In this document: one piece after another, positions 45,028-53,627 of the stretch | Numbering within the stretch: position 1 is the first letter of the stretch | How the letters are laid out: each line of letters starts with the position of its first letter | Assembly (NCBI GenBank): GCA_963776375.1 | Contig: CAVZMF010000005.1 | Coordinates: 186,001-250,000 of the forward strand | Direction: 5' to 3' | Source: PALSA-612 sp963776375 | GTDB lineage: Bacteria; Actinomycetota; Thermoleophilia; Gaiellales; Gaiellaceae | DNA: 64,000 nt | Position numbers and translations under genes: made by a program | Notes under the pieces: generated by a model | The model's input: only the letters and a program-made list of their open reading frames with translations | What the model was told of the DNA's origin: nothing | The model's database searches: none

Positions 45028-45548
45028 ATGCGGACGGGAACGCTCGTTGTCGTCGCGGCGCTGGCCGCGGCGGCCGGGATTGCGGCGGCTGCCGCTGCCG
45101 CGCCCACCCGCGCCGCGTGCACGCCCGGGCAGTTCACGAAGGGCGGCAGTCGGGAGTGGTGTTCTGCGGGCCGGCGAAGGCGATCGCGAAGGTCGGCTCC
45201 AAGGTCTATTCCTTCGACGGCGGCTCCTGCATCCGGACGTCGAAGTACTTCAACCTCAACCTCGGCACCGAGGTCCTGTCCGGCCCGAAGCAGAGGTACT
45301 CGTACTTCGCAATCCTCGTCGGCGCGTATCCGGGTGCACTGCCGGGAACCAAGGCAGCGTCGAAGGACGGGACGTACGGCGGCGGGCTGGTCACCGTTCT
45401 CTGGAGGGGCGGCAAGGCCTACGTCCTGAACGGCGCCGGTGACAGGAAGGTCAAGGTCACGCTGAAGAAGGGCCGAACCGCGGGGACGTTCTCGGGCACG
45501 ACGTTCCTCGAGCCGCACGTGAAGGTCACGGGCTCCTTCAGCTGCTAG
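45028..45548 (+). CDS. small secreted protein, tandem paralogue 1 (frameshifted)
   Basis: About 173 residues. Signal peptide (MRTGTLVVVAALAAAAGIAA) with an Ala-rich core, then CTPGQFTKGG, broken near 45150, then VVFCGPAKAIAKVGSKVYSF, DGGSCIRTSKYFNLNLGTEV and a beta-rich C-terminus ending KVTGSFSC. The four cysteines suggest disulfides in an extracytoplasmic domain. The next gene encodes a similar protein with the same cysteine pattern and DGTYGGGLV-type motif. Family not recognised. Confidence 0.65.
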
Positions 45549-45586
45549 GCAGCTGAGCCCGTCGAGCCGCCGAGCGCCCGCGAACC

Positions 45587-46115
45587 GTGGCAAGATGCCC
45601 GTCCCTGAAACGCCGAGCACTGATCGTCCTCGCCGCCTGCATCGCCCTCCTGCCCGCGGTCTCGCTCTCGGCGCCACGCCGGCCGGGCGGGTAGCGCTGC
45701 CTGCACGCCCGGGGAGACGAAGGTCGAGGGGAAGAAGGCGACGCGGTTCTGCGGGACCGCGACCGCCGCCATCCACGCAGGGAAGCACTGGTTCCGCCTC
45801 AGCGGCGGCTCGTGCGCCGCGACGTCGGAGTTCTTCACGATCAACGTCGGCACGGCCGTCGTGGCGGCGAACCAGAAGATCCCCTACTTCGGCCTGACGG
45901 TCGGGCAGTATCCGAATGCCCCGAAGACGCGCAAGCCGGCCGGGAGCGACGGGACGTACCACCAGGGCGTGCTGGTCGTCCGCTGGCACGGCGGCGCCTG
46001 GGACATCAACCCGTGGGTCAAGGTCACGCTCTGGGGCGACCGGTCGGGCGGGAGGTTCGTCGGGCGCACCTCGGCCTACCCCCACGCGAGCATCTACGGC
46101 ACGTTCAGGTGCTGA
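45587..46115 (+). CDS. small secreted protein, tandem paralogue 2 (frameshifted)
   Basis: About 176 residues after joining frames. The start region LKRRALIVLAACIALLPAVS is a signal peptide, in frame with GTG 45587. After a break near 45680 the mature part reads CTPGETKVEGKKATRFCGTA, GGSCAATSEFFTINVGTAVV and DGTYHQGVLVVRWHGGAWD, ending ASIYGTFRC. It aligns along its length with the preceding protein, including the four cysteines. Probably a duplicated secreted binding protein; function unknown. Its end overlaps the convergent acetyltransferase. Confidence 0.6.
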
Positions 46116-46788
46116 GACCGGCCCGGTCGACGAGCACGTGCTGCTCGGCGACCGCGCGTGAACCCGATGCGCTCGAGGATCGGGCGCGACATGCTCCCGG
46201 CGCCGACGATCAGCGCCGGCGTGCCCCGCTCGCGCCGCGTCGTCCCACCGCGCCCGCACCAGCGCGCGGAAGGCTCCGCGGCCACGGTGCTCCGGCTTCG
46301 TACTCGCGCCCGAGAGGAAGCCTGCGAACGGCAGGAAGAGGATGTCGGCGGCGGCAACCGGCTCTCCGTCGACATACGCGAGGTAGGTGGCGCCGTTGTC
46401 TGACCGCCGCCGGTCGCTCCCACTTGTGAGGAAGGGTGGCGCCGACCTCGCGTGCCTGCTCGTCGGTAAAGCCAGCCGTCGCCCAGGCGATCTCGCGCGC
46501 GAGGACGAAGTCCTCGTAGCGCTCGACCTTTCGTACCTGGATGTCCTCCACCGGCGGCGGCGGCTCCGTGGCCAGCATCGACGCGATCACGCCGTCGTCC
46601 CACGGGGTTGCTCCGCCCTCGCGCAACCGGGACTCGAGGGCGCCGGGGGTGGACGACGGCCCGACCCACCAGAGGAACTCCGTCCTTCCCTGGTCCCCGA
46701 ACCAGGCACGGACAGCGGCGATCCGCTCCTCGACGTCGTTCTCGGCGAACCGAAGCCGGAACGCCCCGCCGGCTGTCGGATGGCGCAC
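46105..46788 (-). CDS. GNAT-family N-acetyltransferase (multiply frameshifted)
   Basis: Pieces in three frames assemble into about 228 residues: RAWFGDQGRTEFLWWVGPSS, then (after a break near 46405) ATYLAYVDGEPVAAADILFL and STKPEHRGRGAFRALVRARW (acetyl-CoA loop R-G-R-G), then (break near 46220) GTPALIVGAGSMSRPILERI, and (break near 46157) VAEQHVLVDRAGLST. The frame also stays open upstream of 46788 with plausible sequence (DIEVLLPAWPNTVRLDLPD), so the true start may lie near 46890. Three breaks in one gene could be true decay, unlike the single breaks elsewhere. Substrate unknown. Confidence 0.55.
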
Positions 46789-46888
46789 GTCGGCCTGGTG
46801 GAGGAGAACGCAGTCCGGCAGATCCAGCCGGACGGTGTTCGGCCAGGCAGGCAGCAGGACCTCGATGTCCTCCGCCAGCGCTGCGAGG

Positions 46889-48245
46889 TCAGGCTGCGTA
46901 GTACTCGTCCGCGATGCTCAGGACGTCGTCGAGGACGCCCAGGCCCTCGTCGAGCTCCTCGTGCGTGATCGTCAGCGGCGGCGCGATCATGACCACGTTC
47001 CAGTGCACGAACAGGTAGAGGCCGCGCTCCATCGCCGCCTTCGACATCCGCGCGACCGGTGCGGCGTCGTCGCCGCCGGCGTTGAACGGGACGAGCGGCT
47101 CGCGCGTCTCCCGGTTGCGAACGAGCTCGAGTCCCCAGAACAGGCCCAGCCCGCGCACGTCGCCGATCGACCGGTGCCGCTCGGCCAGCCTGGGCAGCTC
47201 CTCGGCGAGCACGCCGCCCATCGCGGCCGCGTTCTCGACGATCCCCTCCTCCTTGAACGCCTCGATCGACGCGACGGCCGCGGCGCACGCGAGCGGATGG
47301 CCGGAGTACGTCAGGCCGCCGGCGAAGAACGTGTCCTTGATCGCCTCGTAGACGTGGCTGCGCACGGTCAGCGCGCCGAGCGGGACGTAGCCCGAGTTGA
47401 TGCCCTTCGCGGTCGTGATCATGTCCGGGACGACGTCCCAGTTCTCGCAGGCGAACCAGCGGCCGGTGCGGCCCCAGCCGGCCATGACCTCGTCGCAGAT
47501 CAGCAGGATCCCGTGCCTGTCGCAGGTCTCGCGGATCGACTGCAGGTAGCCGTCGGGCGGGACGATGATGCCGTTCGTCCCCGTGACCGTCTCGAGGATG
47601 ACCGCGGCGACGGTGTGCGCGCCCTCGTACTGGAGGATCTCCTCGAGGTGTGGCCCGCCCGAGCAGACCGGGCACGGATCGGGATGGCCAGCCGGGCAGC
47701 GATACGTGTACGGGTCGAACATGCGCACGACGCCCGGCATGCCCGGCTCGGCGAACCACCGCCGCGGGTCGCCGGTCATCGTGATCGCGCCGGCGGTCGC
47801 GCCGTGGTAGGAGCGGTAGCGCGCGATGACCTTGTGCCGGCCGGTGACCCAGCGCGCGAGCTTGACCGCGTTCTCGTTCGCCTCCGCGCCGCCGTTCGTG
47901 AAGAACGATGCGCTCGAGGTCGCCGGGCATCGCCTCCGCGATCAGTCGCGCCAGCTCCGAGCGCTTGTCGTTCGCCATCGGCGGGCCGATCGTGCACAGC
48001 GTGTCCGCCTGTTCCTTGATCGCGGCGACGACCTTCGGGTGCTGGTGGCCGATGGAGACGTTGACGAGCTGCGAGGCGAAGTCGAGGTAGCGCTTGCCCT
48101 CGTAGTCCCAGAAGTAGCGGCCCTCCGCGCCCGCGACGGGCAGCGGGTTGAGCGCCGACTGCACCGACCAGGAATGGATCAGGTACTCGCGGTCGAGGGC
48201 GACGACTCGTTCGCCCTCGGCGCTGCGGTTCTCGACGAGCGCCAT
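46889..48245 (-). CDS. class III PLP-dependent aminotransferase (frameshifted)
   Basis: About 452 residues. Motifs: RYFWDYEGKRYLDFASQLVN, FTNGGAEANENAVKLAR, ILLICDEVMAGWGRTGRWFA and the PLP lysine in MITTAKGINSGYVPLGALT (about residue 282). The CPVCSGGPHLEEIL insertion is typical of taurine/beta-alanine:pyruvate type omega-aminotransferases. The break near 47907 (ATCGTTCTT) needs one base. Divergent from mmsA, only 49 bases apart, so the pair probably converts a beta-amino acid (beta-alanine or beta-aminoisobutyrate) to a semialdehyde and then acyl-CoA. Confidence 0.87.
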
Positions 48246-48294
48246 TCAGAGCATCGTACTCTCGCTACGCTCCCTGTGAAACCGAGGAGGCGAG

Positions 48295-49828
48295 ATGACC
48301 GAAGTCGCAACGGCGCCCAGGCAGGGCGAAGCGCAGGAGCAGGCGAGGATCAACCACTGGATCGGCGGGCGGATCGTGCCCGGCGAGTCGGGGCGCAGCG
48401 GCCCCGTCTACAACCCCGCGACGGGACAGGTCGCAGCCCAGGTCGACTTCGCCTCGGTCGAGGAGATCGACGCTGCCGTCGCCGCTGCGAAGGCGGCCTT
48501 TCCCGCCTGGCGGGCCACGTCCATCTCGCGCCGAGCCGAGCTCTTCTTCCGGATCCGCGCGATCCTCGACGAGCATCGCGACGACATCGCCCGCATCCTC
48601 ACGCGCGAGCACGGCAAGGTGCACTCCGATGCGCTGGGCGAGGTCGCCCGCGGGCTCGAGGTGATCGAGTACTCGTGCGGCATCCCGACGCTGCTCAAGG
48701 GCGAGTTCTCCGAGCAGGCCTCGACGGGAATCGACGTCTACTCGATCCGCCAGCCGCTCGGCGTCGTCGCCGGCATCACGCCCTTCAACTTCCCCGCGAT
48801 GGTGCCCATGTGGATGTGGGGACCGGCGCTCGCCTGCGGCAACACGTTCATCCTCAAGCCGTCCGAGAAGGACCCGTCCGCGTCGCTGTACGTCGCCGAG
48901 CTGCTGCAGGAGGCCGGCCTTCCCGACGGCGTCTTCAACGTGATCCAGGGCGACAAGGTCGCGGTCGACCGGCTGCTCGAGCACCCGGACGTGGCCGCGG
49001 TCAGCTTCGTCGGCTCGACGCCGATCGCGAAGTACGTCTACGAGACCGGCACGACTGCGGGCAAGCGCGTCCAGGCGCTCGCCGGCGCGAAGAACCACAT
49101 GATCGTGCTCCCCGACGCCGACGTGGACATGGCCGCGGACGCCGCCGTCTCGGCGGGCTACGGCTCGGCGGGCGAGCGCTGCATGGCCGTCTCGGTGGTC
49201 GTCGCGGTCGGCGAGGTCGCCGACCCGCTCGTGCAGGCGATCAGCGACCGCGCCAAGAAGATCACCGTCGGCGACGGGTCGGACCCAGGTTCCGAGATGG
49301 GCCCGCTGATCACCGGCGTACACCGCGACAAGGTCGCCTCGTACCTCGACTCCGGCGCCGAGCAGGGCGCGAAGGTCGTCCTCGACGGCCGCGAGATCGG
49401 CGCCCGAGGGGGACGGGTTCTTCCTCGGCGTCTCGCTGCTCGACGACGTCACGCCGGACATGGACGCCTACCGAGACGAGATCTTCGGGCCTGTGCTGTC
49501 CGTCGTCCGCGTGGACACGTACGACGAGGCCGTCAAGCTCGTGAACGAGAACCCGTGGGGGAACGGGACGGCGATCTTCACGCGCGACGGCGGCGTCGCC
49601 CGGCAGTTCCAGTTCGACGCGCAGGCGGGGATGGTCGGCATCAACGTGCCGATCCCCGTGCCGGTCGCCTGGTTCTCGTTCGGCGGCTGGAAGGCCTCGC
49701 TCTTCGGCGACCTGCACGCGTACGGGCCGGAGAGCGTGAACTTCTACACGCGCGGCAAGGTGGTCACGAGCCGCTGGCCCGACCCGGCCACGAGCAAGGT
49801 CAACCTGGGCTTCCCCCAGACTCGGTAG
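48295..49828 (+). CDS. mmsA: methylmalonate-semialdehyde dehydrogenase (CoA-acylating) (frameshifted)
   Basis: About 511 residues of the aldehyde-dehydrogenase superfamily. It turns (methyl)malonate semialdehyde plus CoA and NAD into propionyl- or acetyl-CoA with CO2. Motifs: YNPATGQVAAQVDFASVEEI, GITPFNFPAMVPMWMWGPAL, and the catalytic cysteine in GYGSAGERCMAVSVVV (about residue 296); VGINVPIPVPVAWFSFGGWK and the family ending follow. The break near 49412 (GAGGGGGAC, one extra base) joins DGREIGA to EGDGFFLGVS. GAGGAGG ribosome site before the ATG. Works with the divergent aminotransferase. The 108 bases after it contain several GCGGCCGC-like repeats and no gene. Confidence 0.93.
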
Positions 49829-49936
49829 CCGCCCGACGAGGCAGATCGCAGCGGCCGCAGCAGGCGGCCGCGTTCTGCGCCGATTTGCGGCCGTGAGCCG
49901 TGGGGCCGGATTGGCCCAAGGCTTTCGCGGCCGCGG

Positions 49937-50305
49937 CTAGGAGCCCAGCGCTCCGAGGTACGCCTCGAAGGCCCGCTGGCGGCGGCGGCAGTCGTCGAGC
50001 TCGTCGTTCAGACGAGCGAGCTCCTCGGCCCGCTCGTCGACCACGTCGTCGAGCATGATCACGTCGTCCCGCTCGAAGAAGCCGGGCCCGTCGTCGTCGG
50101 AGGAGACGGTGAGCTCCTCCCTGACCAGCTCGGCGTCCTCGACGGACATGCGCTCGAATGCGGCGGCGTCGATCCTCGGGCCCTCGATCTCGACGATCAC
50201 GAGCTCGATCTGCTCCTGGATCGTCTTCTCGCGCTCGCGCTCGAACTCGAGCGTCTCCTTCGCCTGTCGGCGCCTTACCTCCCTTGCCACGGCCTCACGG
50301 TCCAC
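49937..50305 (-). CDS. conserved hypothetical coiled-coil protein
   Basis: 122 residues, highly charged, with an N-terminal helix (AREVRRRQAKETLEFERERE) and a C-terminal helix (ERAEELARLNDELDDCRRRQ) likely to form coiled coils; the middle is acidic (SSDDDGPGFFERDDVIMLDD). No membrane or signal segment. I do not recognise a family. It is divergent from the MFS transporter with only about 20 bases between starts. Confidence 0.6.
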   Translation of the reverse strand: MDREAVAREVRRRQAKETLEFEREREKTIQEQIELVIVEIEGPRIDAAAFERMSVEDAELVREELTVSSDDDGPGFFERDDVIMLDDVVDERAEELARLNDELDDCRRRQRAFEAYLGALGS

Positions 50306-50325
50306 GCGCCAAAGATAATCGCCCC

Positions 50326-51504
50326 GTGCCGGCCAGGTCTCCGAGACTCGTACTGGCCGCCGCGTCGGCTGCCCAGGCCGCGGTGTCGTTTGTCAACTTC
50401 GGCCTCCCTTCGATCGGGCCCGACCTGCGCAGCCACTACGGTCTGAGCCTCCCCGAGCTCGGCGCGGTGCTCACGGCGGCGCTCCTCGGCTCGGGTGTGA
50501 CGCTGATGGGCGCCGGCATCGCCGTCGACCGGATCGGCGCCCGCCGCGCGACGTTCGCCGGCTCGATGCTGGCCGCGGCGGGGCTGGCGGCTGCAGCAGC
50601 GTCCGAGTCCAAGGGGCTCCTGTTCGTCGCGCTCGTCGTCTCCGGGATCGGCTCGTCCGTGATCCCGATCGCCGGCACTGGAGCGCTCTTCCGCGCCTAT
50701 CCGGCCGACCGGCGGGGCTGGGCGCTCGGCGTGCGCCAGACGGCGGTACCGCTCGGAGGCACGGTCGCCGCGCTGACGATGCCGCTGCTCGTGCGCGCGA
50801 GCGGGGTCGAGCTCGCCTTCGCAGTCGCCGCAGGGGCCGTCGCAGTGACCGGGACGGTGTTCGCGCTCGTCCCGGAAGAGGACGGCGCGCCCGTACAGGC
50901 ACGCGTCGAGCGCGCCTTCCGCAGCATCCTGAAGGCGCCGGGCATGCTCCGCCTCCTGCTCGTCGCCGCGCTGTACATCGTCGTCCTGCAGGCGATCCTC
51001 TCCTACACGGTGCCCTCGGCGCGTGAGGCCGGCCTCTCCGCCTTCTGGGCCGGCTTCACGTACTTCGCGTTCAACGTCACCGCGATGGTGGCGCGGCTCG
51101 TCTGGGGGCGGAGAGCCGACCGGGAAGGAGGCTCCCGCCGCGTCCTGACGCTCGTCGAGACGGGGATCGTCGGCGCCGTCGGCGGCGTCCTGTTCGCCCT
51201 GGCGCTGCACGGCGGCATCGGGCTCGTCCTGCCCGCCGCGATCCTGTTCGGCTTCGGCGCGCTGGGCTGGAACGCGCTCGTGTACGTGGTCGCGGGAGAG
51301 CGGACGCCTCCCGAGCTGGCCGGCCGCTCCGTGGCGACGGCGGCGACCGTCGTCTTCCTCGTCTCCGCCGCGTGCACCCCCGCTCTCGGCGCCCTCGCCG
51401 ACCACGCGGGGTGGGACGTCTTCTGGATCGCGACCGCGGTCCTGTCGGCCCTCGGCGCCTTCGCCGCCGCCGGGCTCCGCGCGGGCGCCGTGGCTGCGCG
51501 CTGA
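50326..51504 (+). CDS. MFS transporter
   Basis: About 392 residues with about twelve membrane spans. Start GTG 50326 (VPARSPRLVLAAASAAQAAV). The MFS loop 2-3 motif is DRIGARRATFAGS, and the family motif GWALGVRQTAVPLGGTVAAL falls in span 5; AFWAGFTYFAFNVTAMVARL begins the second half. Close in type to CynX/NarK-like or aromatic acid/oxalate carriers. Placed before the GntR regulator and the catabolic genes, it may import their substrate, but the palindrome and regulator start lie between, so co-regulation is uncertain. Confidence 0.82.
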   Translation: MPARSPRLVLAAASAAQAAVSFVNFGLPSIGPDLRSHYGLSLPELGAVLTAALLGSGVTLMGAGIAVDRIGARRATFAGSMLAAAGLAAAAASESKGLLFVALVVSGIGSSVIPIAGTGALFRAYPADRRGWALGVRQTAVPLGGTVAALTMPLLVRASGVELAFAVAAGAVAVTGTVFALVPEEDGAPVQARVERAFRSILKAPGMLRLLLVAALYIVVLQAILSYTVPSAREAGLSAFWAGFTYFAFNVTAMVARLVWGRRADREGGSRRVLTLVETGIVGAVGGVLFALALHGGIGLVLPAAILFGFGALGWNALVYVVAGERTPPELAGRSVATAATVVFLVSAACTPALGALADHAGWDVFWIATAVLSALGAFAAAGLRAGAVAAR

Positions 51505-51509
51505 GATTG

Positions 51510-51520
51510 CATACTGTATG
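51510..51520. promoter_or_regulatory. candidate GntR operator overlapping the regulator start
   Basis: CATAC-T-GTATG is a perfect 5+5 palindrome, similar to the TNGTATAC-type operators of FadR-subfamily GntR proteins. The ATG at 51518 lies inside it. Either the regulator starts at the GTG at 51530 and the site covers the promoter, or the mRNA is nearly leaderless. Supports autoregulation. Confidence 0.5.
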
Positions 51521-52210
51521 GTCGGCGCCGTGGCGAGGATCCTCCAGGAGCGTGCGCCGCTCGTCCGCAACGCGAGCGCTGCTGCCACGGAGCTGATCCG
51601 CGAGGCGATCGTCGACGGCCGGCTCACGCCCGGCCAGCGGCTCAAGGAAGAGGAGCTGGCGCGGGAGCTGGGCATCAGCCGCACGCCCGTGCGCGAGGCG
51701 CTGCTGATCCTCCAGGCCGAGGGCCTCGTCGACGCGGCGCCCAACCGCGGCGCGGTCGTCCGCTCGCACGACGGGGACGACCTCGAGGACCTCTACCAGC
51801 TCCGCGCGCTGCTCGAGGGCTATGCGGCGCGCCGCGCGTCGGCGAACATCTCCGAGACCTCGGTCGCGGAGCTGTGGGCGAGCTGCGAGCGGTTCGAGGG
51901 CGTGATCGAGTCCGACGTTCAGGAGCTGGTCAGGGAGAACCTCTTCTTCCACAACGTGATCCTCGACGCGGCCCAGAGCCGCCGGGTCGCGGAGCAGATC
52001 CGCAAGGTGATCGAGCTGCCGCTCGTCTACCGCTCGTACATCTGGTACTCGGTCGACCAGCGCCGGATCTCGGCGCACTATCACCGGCAGATCACGAAAG
52101 CGCTCGAGTCGCGCGACGGCGAGCGCGCGGAGCTGGTGATGAAGGAGCACGTGTTCGAGGCCCGCGACGTGCTCGTCGCCCACGTCCGCGAGCTCGAGGC
52201 GAGCGAGTGA
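51518..52210 (+). CDS. GntR/FadR-family transcriptional regulator
   Basis: About 230 residues (226 if GTG 51530 is used). Winged helix about 20-85: IREAIVDGRLTPGQRLKEEE and ELGISRTPVREALLILQAEG, the strongly conserved GntR motif, then the FCD effector domain with LYQLRALLEGYAARRASANI, LFFHNVILDAAQSRRVAEQI and the metal-ligand H in ISAHYHRQITKALESRDGER. FCD regulators bind small carboxylates. Its stop overlaps the CoA-transferase start, so it probably controls the downstream catabolic cluster. Confidence 0.9.
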   Translation: MVGAVARILQERAPLVRNASAAATELIREAIVDGRLTPGQRLKEEELARELGISRTPVREALLILQAEGLVDAAPNRGAVVRSHDGDDLEDLYQLRALLEGYAARRASANISETSVAELWASCERFEGVIESDVQELVRENLFFHNVILDAAQSRRVAEQIRKVIELPLVYRSYIWYSVDQRRISAHYHRQITKALESRDGERAELVMKEHVFEARDVLVAHVRELEASE

Positions 52211-53459
52211 CGGACGCGGCGACGGAGGCTCCGGCCGTGACGCACGACACCGCCGGGCCCGGCCCGCTCGCCGGCGTCCGGATCGTCGAGCTCGGGATGC
52301 TGCTCGCGGGGCCGTTCACCGGCCGGCTGCTCGGCGACATGGGCGCGGAGGTGATCAAGGTCGAGCCGCCGGGGCAGCCCGATCCACTGCGCGAGTGGGG
52401 GAAGGCCCGGTATCAGGGGCGCTCGCTGTGGTGGCCGGTGCAGTCGCGGAACAAGAAGTGCGTGACCCTCAACCTGCGCGCGGAGCAGGGCCAGAAGCTG
52501 CTGCTCGATCTGGTCAAGCACTGCGGACGCGCTGACGGAGAACTTCCGCCCCGGCACGCTCGAGCGCTGGAACCTCGGCCCCGAGCAGCTCTGGGAAGCG
52601 AACCCGAAGCTCGTCATCGCGCGCATTTCCGGCTACGGGCAGACGGGCCCGTATGCGCCGCGCGCCGGCTTCGCGTCCGTGTCCGAGGCGATGGGCGGTA
52701 TCCGCCACATCAACGGCTTCCCCGGCGAGCCGCCGCCGCGCTTGCACATCTCGCTGGGCGACTCGCTCGCGGGCTTGTACGCGCGCGCAGGGCATCCTCG
52801 CGGCGCTCTACAAGCGCGACGCGCTCGGCTTCGGCCGCGGACAGGTGATCGACATCTCCCTGCTCGAGGCCAGCTTCTCGCTGCTCGAGAGCACGGTGAC
52901 GGAGTACGACCGGCTGGGCATCGTCCGCGGCCCCGGCGGGACGGGACTGAAGGGCGTCGCGCCGTCGAATATCTTCAAGTCGAAGGACGAGAAGTGGATC
53001 GTGATCGCCGCGAACGCGGACAACGTCTTCCGGCGGCTCTGTGAGGCGATGGGGCAGCCCGAGCTCGCCGACGACCCGCGCTTCTCGACGCACCTCGCGC
53101 GCGGCGACCGCCAGGAGGAGATCGAGGGCATCGTGGCCGCCTGGGCCGGTGCGCGCGACGCGGCCGAGATCGACCGCGTGCTCAACGAGGCCGGCGTGAT
53201 CTGCGGCCCGATCTACACGATCGCGGACATCTTCGAGGACGAGCACTTCCGCGCCCGCGAGATGCTGCTCGAGCACGACGACCCGGAGTTCGGGAAGTAC
53301 CTCGGCCCGGGGCTCGTGCCCAAGTTCTCCGAGACGCCGTCGGAGGTGCGCTGGTCGGCCCCCTGGCAGGAGGGGAGCCACAACGCCGACGTGTACTGCG
53401 GCCTGCTCGGCCTGTCGAGAACGGACCTGGCGGACCTGCATGAGCAAGGCGTGATCTAG
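52207..53459 (+). CDS. family III (CaiB/BaiF) CoA-transferase (two frameshifts)
   Basis: About 417 residues. LAGVRIVELGMLLAGPFTGR and LGDMGAEVIKVEPPGQPDPL are the family start; LTENFRPGTLERWNLGPEQL, ISGYGQTGPYAPRAGFASVS and RGQVIDISLLEASFSLLEST follow. It moves CoA between carboxylic acids. The position of the catalytic Asp of formyl-CoA transferase (usually GFDXXXQA) reads GFASVSEAMGG, so this belongs to a subgroup with a different nucleophile or is altered. Breaks near 52528 and 52787, each one base. GTG start overlaps the GntR stop. The TAG stop is inside the edge of repeat copy 2. Confidence 0.82.
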
Positions 53460-53616
53460 ATGATTGATCGGAAGTGCGCCGACCAATCATCTAGCCGGAT
53501 TCGGGACGCGACGCGCTGCGCGCCTCCCAGAGCGGAGCGGGCCGCCCGCGCGTTCAGCTGCCCACGTCGACCACCGCTAGACGGGTGGTCGATGACCTTT
53601 CGACCAATCGTCTAGA
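53455..53616. repeat. double-hairpin (BIME-like) repeat, copy 2
   Basis: Hairpin A (53456-53494): CTAGATGATTGATCGG and CCGACCAATCATCTAG around seven bases, with the same A.C mismatch as copy 1. Hairpin B (53577-53615): CTAGACGGGTGGTCG and CGACCAATCGTCTAG around nine bases. The 82-base spacer shares its ends with copy 1 (AGCCGGATTCG against AGCAGGAATCG; ACCGCTAGACG) but little in the middle. The left CTAG contains the stop of the CoA-transferase; the right edge lies 12 bases before the hyuA start, next to its AGAAGGAAG ribosome site. It may end, attenuate or insulate transcription here. Confidence 0.8.
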
Positions 53617-53627
53617 GAAGGAAGCGA

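Noticed and set aside
49829..49936. Possible repeat array of GCGGCCGC-like units after mmsA
   Set aside because: Irregular spacing and low complexity; nothing beyond chance in a GC-rich gap.
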